Part shown: positions 6,080-8,149 of the stretch, one piece after another
Numbering within the stretch: the first letter of the stretch is position 1
Layout of the letters: each line of letters starts with the position of its first letter
DNA from: Propionibacteriaceae bacterium
GTDB lineage: Bacteria; Actinomycetota; Actinomycetes; Propionibacteriales; Propionibacteriaceae
Direction: 5' to 3'
DNA length: 8,149 nt
Assembly: GCA_030450535.1 (NCBI GenBank)
Contig: JAKDIK010000106.1
Span: 1 to 8,149 of the forward strand
Notes under the pieces: generated by a model
Databases searched by the model: none
Seen by the model: the letters and a program-made list of their open reading frames with translations, nothing else
What the model was told of the DNA's origin: nothing
Position numbers and translations under genes: made by a program

Positions 6080-6883
6080 ATGGTTGACAACCTGTTGCGC
6101 CTGCGCGAGCCCGCCGCCTGGGTGGTCGTTCTCGCGACGCTGGCCAGCATCGTCCTGGCCCTCGTACGGTTCGGCGTGGCGCTGAGCACCGGGGCCGGGC
6201 TGGCGGAGGCGTCCCAGGGCATCTCGCTCGCCGCGATGAACCTGACCTTCGTCGTGCTCGTCGTGGGGGTGGTGTGGGCGTGCGTGTTCGTCGCGCCGGC
6301 CGTGCCGCGCGCGAAGCCGCTGGCGCTGCTCGCCGCAATCACCGTCACGCTCGGCACGCTGCTGACGCTGGTGGGGGCCGTCATCGGCGTGACGACGACG
6401 TCCGGCGGCGCGCTCGGCATCGTGCTGGAGCTCCTGGGCGGCCTTCTCGACATCGTCGTCAAGGGCGTGGGTGCGGTCACGCTGTGGCTGATTCACCGCG
6501 GCCTGCGCGCCGGACGCCTCCAGCCGGAGGAGCCTCCCCGCGTCCCGGACGAGGTCGAGCCCGCCCCCGAGCCGCCGCGGGCTCCCACCACGTGGACGCC
6601 GGATGCGGCGGCCGGCAGCGTGTGGATCCCACTTGGTGGCGGGCGGTTGGGGGGGGGGGCTGGGTTTGGTTCTCCGCGTCGGACGCCGCGTCCGGCGCGC
6701 CGGCCAGCGGCTTCGGCCTGCCCGGTGAGGCGGGGGAATGGCGTCCGGTCGAACGACCCAGCCCACAGGCCCATCCCGATTCACCACCGCGGGAGTCCTA
6801 GGGGCACAAATTCTTCACGCGACACGCCGCGACACGCTGACAGAGTGGATACTGAAATCCCAGCGGGCTTGACTAACGGCTAA
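6080..6883 (+). CDS. Four-helix membrane protein of unknown function; frame disturbed at a G11 run
   Basis: I do not recognise the family. The start ATG 6080 follows GAGGAG (6068-6073) by 6 nt and lies 16 bp after manC, so the two are probably co-transcribed. The protein has four hydrophobic segments (about residues 12-35, 52-72, 80-104, 111-138) and a proline/acid-rich tail (LQPEEPPRVPDEVEPAPEPP), probably cytoplasmic. As read it is 267 residues long and ends at TAA 6883. Beyond the run of 11 G at 6649-6659, however, it becomes Arg/Pro-rich (SPRRTPRPARRPAAS), typical of a wrong frame. One frame back, the same DNA reads WVWFSASDAASGAPASGFG...EWRPVERPSPQAH, with G/C at third positions, and stops at TAG 6801. 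I infer that the intact gene ends at 6801 (about 240 residues) and that the G-run has changed length. The as-read end would also run through the whiB -35 element. Confidence 0.72.
   Translation: MVDNLLRLREPAAWVVVLATLASIVLALVRFGVALSTGAGLAEASQGISLAAMNLTFVVLVVGVVWACVFVAPAVPRAKPLALLAAITVTLGTLLTLVGAVIGVTTTSGGALGIVLELLGGLLDIVVKGVGAVTLWLIHRGLRAGRLQPEEPPRVPDEVEPAPEPPRAPTTWTPDAAAGSVWIPLGGGRLGGGAGFGSPRRTPRPARRPAASACPVRRGNGVRSNDPAHRPIPIHHRGSPRGTNSSRDTPRHADRVDTEIPAGLTNG
6649..6659 (+). repeat. Homopolymer run of 11 G inside the membrane protein gene
   Basis: Eleven consecutive G residues lie within the coding region. Adding one G, or removing two, joins the upstream membrane-protein frame to the high-GC3 downstream frame ending at 6801. 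Such tracts slip easily in replication and are also prone to sequencing error. Confidence 0.9.
6818..6837. repeat. Perfect 10-bp tandem duplication CGCGACACGC upstream of whiB
   Basis: CGCGACACGC occurs twice without a gap (6818-6827 and 6828-6837), about 30 bp before the -35 element of whiB. Its position suits an activator site, but no regulator can be named. The 10-mer GCCGCGACAC inside it recurs at 7815-7824, between the zincin-like and DUF3499 genes. Confidence 0.6.
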
Positions 6884-6898
6884 TGACACGGGTGTAAT
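6869..6898 (+). promoter_or_regulatory. Sigma-70-like promoter of whiB
   Basis: TTGACT (6869-6874) and TGTAAT (6893-6898) each match five of six bases of the -35 and -10 consensus and are 18 bp apart. A start near 6905 would give a 5' leader of about 40 nt. Two further signals overlap it: the inverted repeat GCTTGAC (6867-6873) / GTCAAGC (6905-6911), and the direct repeat GGTGT (6891 and 6902), whose copies are 11 bp apart, one helical turn. Confidence 0.65.
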
Positions 6899-6945
6899 TC
6901 AGGTGTCAAGCATGACGGCGGCGCGTCGAGGAGGTAGACCACAGC

Positions 6946-7203
6946 ATGGCTGAACTGATGATCGTGGTGGCCGAGGATGAGGGCGTCCTTGGTTGGCAGG
7001 AGCGGGCGCTGTGCGCCCAGACCGATCCGGAGGCGTTCTTCCCCGAGAAGGGCGGGTCGACGCGCGAGGCGAAGAAGGTCTGCCAGACGTGCGACGTCCG
7101 GGCCGAGTGCCTGGAGTACGCGCTCGAGCATGACGAGCGGTTCGGCATCTGGGGCGGGCTGTCGGAGCGCGAGCGCCGCAAGCTCAAGCGCCGCGCCGGC
7201 TGA
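6946..7203 (+). CDS. whiB: WhiB-family iron-sulfur transcriptional regulator (WhiB2/WhmD class)
   Basis: WhiB-like proteins are small actinobacterial regulators that hold a [4Fe-4S] cluster and work with the principal sigma factor. The 85-residue protein has the four cluster cysteines (Cys23, Cys46, Cys49, Cys55) in the C-x2-C-x5-C arrangement, followed by the turn GIWGG (67-71) and the basic tail SERERRKLKRRAG expected to contact DNA. ALCAQTDPEAFFPEKGGSTR and VCQTCDVRAECLEYAL closely match Streptomyces WhiB and mycobacterial WhiB2/WhmD as I know them. That class controls septation and sporulation. The start ATG 6946 has GAGGAGG at 6928-6934, 11 nt upstream, a slightly long spacing. The gene is monocistronic as far as visible, with its own promoter, and converges on the zincin-like gene. 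Confidence 0.95.
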   Translation: MAELMIVVAEDEGVLGWQERALCAQTDPEAFFPEKGGSTREAKKVCQTCDVRAECLEYALEHDERFGIWGGLSERERRKLKRRAG

Positions 7204-7227
7204 TCATGGCCACCGTCTGGGTTCAAC

Positions 7228-7260
7228 GCTGAATTCGAGCGGCGTCGGCCGCCGATCAGC
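7228..7260. terminator. Possible hairpin terminator between convergent whiB and zincin-like genes
   Basis: The stem GCGGC (7239-7243) / GCCGC (7248-7252) closes a 4-nt loop, and a second outer stem GCTGA (7228-7232) / TCAGC (7256-7260) encloses it across an asymmetric internal loop. It lies 25 bp after the whiB stop and 57 bp before the opposite stop. There is no T-run, so the terminator role is an inference from position. Confidence 0.4.
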
Positions 7261-7316
7261 GCGGACACGGACAGGCGGCCACGGGGGCAGACCTGCAGTA
7301 CGGGGAAGACGGGCAG

Positions 7317-7772
7317 TCAGTCGTCCCAGTCGTCGTCCTCGGAGCCCCGGTGGCCCAGGGGATCGATCTCGTCGACGCCGATGCCGGTCGCCTCGCTGAG
7401 CTGCTCGACGATCGTCCGGAACACCAGGATCCGCAGCCCGCGCCGCGTCCGCGCCCGGCGCTCCAGCGGCCGTCGGTACACCACGACCTGACCGTTCGTC
7501 GTGGGGGTCGCCGACAGGGCGGTCGCCAGCGGGACGCGGTTGGGCGCCCAGGCGGGCAGCGCGCCCGGGACGTCCTCGATGCCCACGTCGATGCCAGCGA
7601 GAGCGGCGGGGCAGTGGTCAGAGATCTGGGCGAGCGCGTCGTGGACGCACATCATGAAGAAATCGGCCTTGTTCTGCCTCAGGCGCAGCGGCACCGGGTG
7701 CCCGGTGTAGGGGTTGGGCAGCGCCAGGCGGCCCCGCAGCCCGCGGTTGTGCCGGTCTCGTCGCGAACCCAT
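7317..7772 (-). CDS. Zincin-like metallopeptidase family protein with degenerate zinc motif
   Basis: The 151-residue protein resembles the actinobacterial Rv3259-type zincin-like family (metallopeptidase family PF06262). Matching parts are the basic N-terminus RDRHNRGLRGRLALPNPYTG, the region IDVGIEDVP, the strand QVVVYRRPLERRA, the helix RTIVEQLSEATGI and an acidic C-terminus (EDDDWDD). In catalytic members the helix reads T-x-x-H-E-x-x-H-x-x-G. Here the aligned residues are Glu123-Gln124-Leu-Ser-Glu127, so both zinc histidines and the catalytic glutamate are changed. Peptidase activity is therefore unlikely, and a structural or binding role is my inference. I chose ATG 7772 over a longer frame to 7856 because the family-like sequence begins there and TAGAGT lies 7 nt upstream. 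The gene is divergent from the DUF3499 gene. Confidence 0.85.
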   Translation of the reverse strand: MGSRRDRHNRGLRGRLALPNPYTGHPVPLRLRQNKADFFMMCVHDALAQISDHCPAALAGIDVGIEDVPGALPAWAPNRVPLATALSATPTTNGQVVVYRRPLERRARTRRGLRILVFRTIVEQLSEATGIGVDEIDPLGHRGSEDDDWDD

Positions 7773-7779
7773 GGCCGGA

Positions 7780-7785
7780 ACTCTA
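7780..7785 (-). promoter_or_regulatory. Candidate -10 hexamer TAGAGT, leaderless promoter of the zincin-like gene
   Basis: On the minus strand TAGAGT fits TAnnnT and ends 7 nt before ATG 7772. The intervening bases TCCGGCC are not a Shine-Dalgarno. Together these suggest transcription from the start codon. Confidence 0.45.
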
Positions 7786-7860
7786 GCCGCGTCATGCCGC
7801 ACCGCGTTCGGTGTGCCGCGACACCCCCGCGCGTGCCACGACCAGCGACCGGGCACCCGG

Positions 7861-7866
7861 TAGCGT
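7861..7866 (+). promoter_or_regulatory. Candidate -10 hexamer TAGCGT, leaderless promoter of the DUF3499 gene
   Basis: TAGCGT fits TAnnnT and ends 7 nt before GTG 7874. An AGG directly abuts the start codon and is too close to work as a ribosome binding site, so a leaderless transcript is the simpler reading. Confidence 0.45.
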
Positions 7867-7873
7867 GCGCAGG

Positions 7874-8149
7874 GTGAAGCCGCGCCAATGCTCCCGATCG
7901 GGCTGCCCCCAGCGCGCGGTGGCCACGCTGACCTACGCGTACGCCGACTCCGTCGCCGTGGTCGGTCCGCTGGCCCTGCGCGCCGAACCCGGCACCTACG
8001 ACCTGTGCGCCGAGCACTTCGACTCGGTCTCCACCCCCAGGGGCTGGGAACTCATTCGCCTGCCTCTCGACGAGGGTCATCCCGGCCCCGACCACGACGA
8101 CCTGCTCGCCCTCGCCGACGCCGTCCGTGAAGTGGGTCTCACGTGGGAC
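7874..8149 (+). CDS. DUF3499 family protein, 3' end outside window
   Basis: The visible 92 codons run to the window edge without a stop. The N-terminus KPRQCSRSGCPQRAVATLTYAYAD, the middle PGTYDLCAEH and the segment TPRGWELIRL are typical of DUF3499 proteins, small actinobacterial proteins of unknown function. Cys6, Cys11, Cys45 and His48 form a C-x4-C ... C-x2-H set that could bind a metal in the manner of a zinc ribbon. From memory, M. tuberculosis Rv3258c sits in the same place between the zincin-like gene and phosphomannomutase, so a phosphomannomutase gene may follow beyond the window. The start GTG 7874 is supported by the conserved N-terminus and the -10-like hexamer 7 nt upstream. Confidence 0.9.
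   Translation, partial: MKPRQCSRSGCPQRAVATLTYAYADSVAVVGPLALRAEPGTYDLCAEHFDSVSTPRGWELIRLPLDEGHPGPDHDDLLALADAVREVGLTWD

Noticed and set aside
4255..6480. Very long minus-strand open frame (741 codons) across manC and the membrane protein
   Set aside because: Only the last 233 codons (TIGR03089) have family character. The rest is antisense to manC and reads as low-complexity sequence.
6274..6801. Separate 175-codon gene downstream of manC
   Set aside because: Its first half is an Arg-rich shadow of the membrane-helix region. Only the part after the G11 run looks coding, and it is better explained as the shifted tail of the same gene.
7773..7856. N-terminal extension of the zincin-like protein to ATG 7856
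   Set aside because: The extra 28 residues (Trp/Arg/His-rich) show no family likeness and would cover the intergenic promoter region. ATG 7772 begins at the conserved basic segment.

Overview
The window is high-GC DNA with strong G/C bias at third codon positions, several GTG starts, a WhiB-family regulator and a DUF3499 gene. That combination marks it as the chromosome of an actinomycete (Actinomycetota). The gene content would fit Propionibacteriales, but I cannot fix the family from sequence alone. It looks like a conserved housekeeping neighbourhood rather than an island. From memory, the set purK-purE, LCP protein, TIGR03089 protein, mannose-1-phosphate guanylyltransferase, whiB2/whmD, zincin-like protein and DUF3499 matches the Rv3276c-Rv3258c region of Mycobacterium tuberculosis. 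Here it is more compact, and no fbiA/fbiB or rhamnose genes lie between.

Layout. Positions 2-1384 (+) hold the 3' part of purK and all of purE (AIR carboxylation in purine synthesis). As read, the two share one open frame, because purK appears to have lost one base near 846. Positions 1492-3096 (+) hold a membrane-anchored LytR-CpsA-Psr (LCP) cell-wall ligase. Positions 3097-3376 are non-coding and contain a long imperfect inverted repeat. Positions 3377-4953 (-) hold a two-gene operon: a TIGR03089 protein (an orphan N-terminal-like piece of an adenylate-forming enzyme) and, overlapping it by 4 bp, a Tat-exported lipoprotein with a serine beta-lactamase/transpeptidase fold. Positions 4987-6883 (+) hold mannose-1-phosphate guanylyltransferase and a four-helix membrane protein of unknown role whose reading frame is disturbed at a run of 11 G. 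Positions 6946-7203 (+) hold a WhiB-type iron-sulfur regulator with a good sigma-70-like promoter. Positions 7317-7772 (-) hold a zincin-like protein whose HExxH motif is replaced by EQLSE. From 7874 to the window end (+) lies the start of a DUF3499 protein.

How the genes relate. Most of the recognisable functions concern the cell envelope or growth: LCP transfer of glycopolymers to peptidoglycan, GDP-mannose supply, a peptidoglycan-enzyme-like lipoprotein, and a WhiB2/WhmD-class regulator, a class linked to septation and sporulation. I see no defence system, mobile element, CRISPR array, tRNA or rRNA.

The least expected sequence signals are: (1) four genes with a TAnnnT hexamer exactly 7 nt before the start codon and no Shine-Dalgarno, which suggests leaderless transcripts, including a 33-bp divergent promoter shared by two of them; (2) two apparent frame breaks, at the end of purK and at the G11 run; (3) the 22-bp-arm inverted repeat after the LCP gene; (4) the zinc-site loss in the zincin-like protein.
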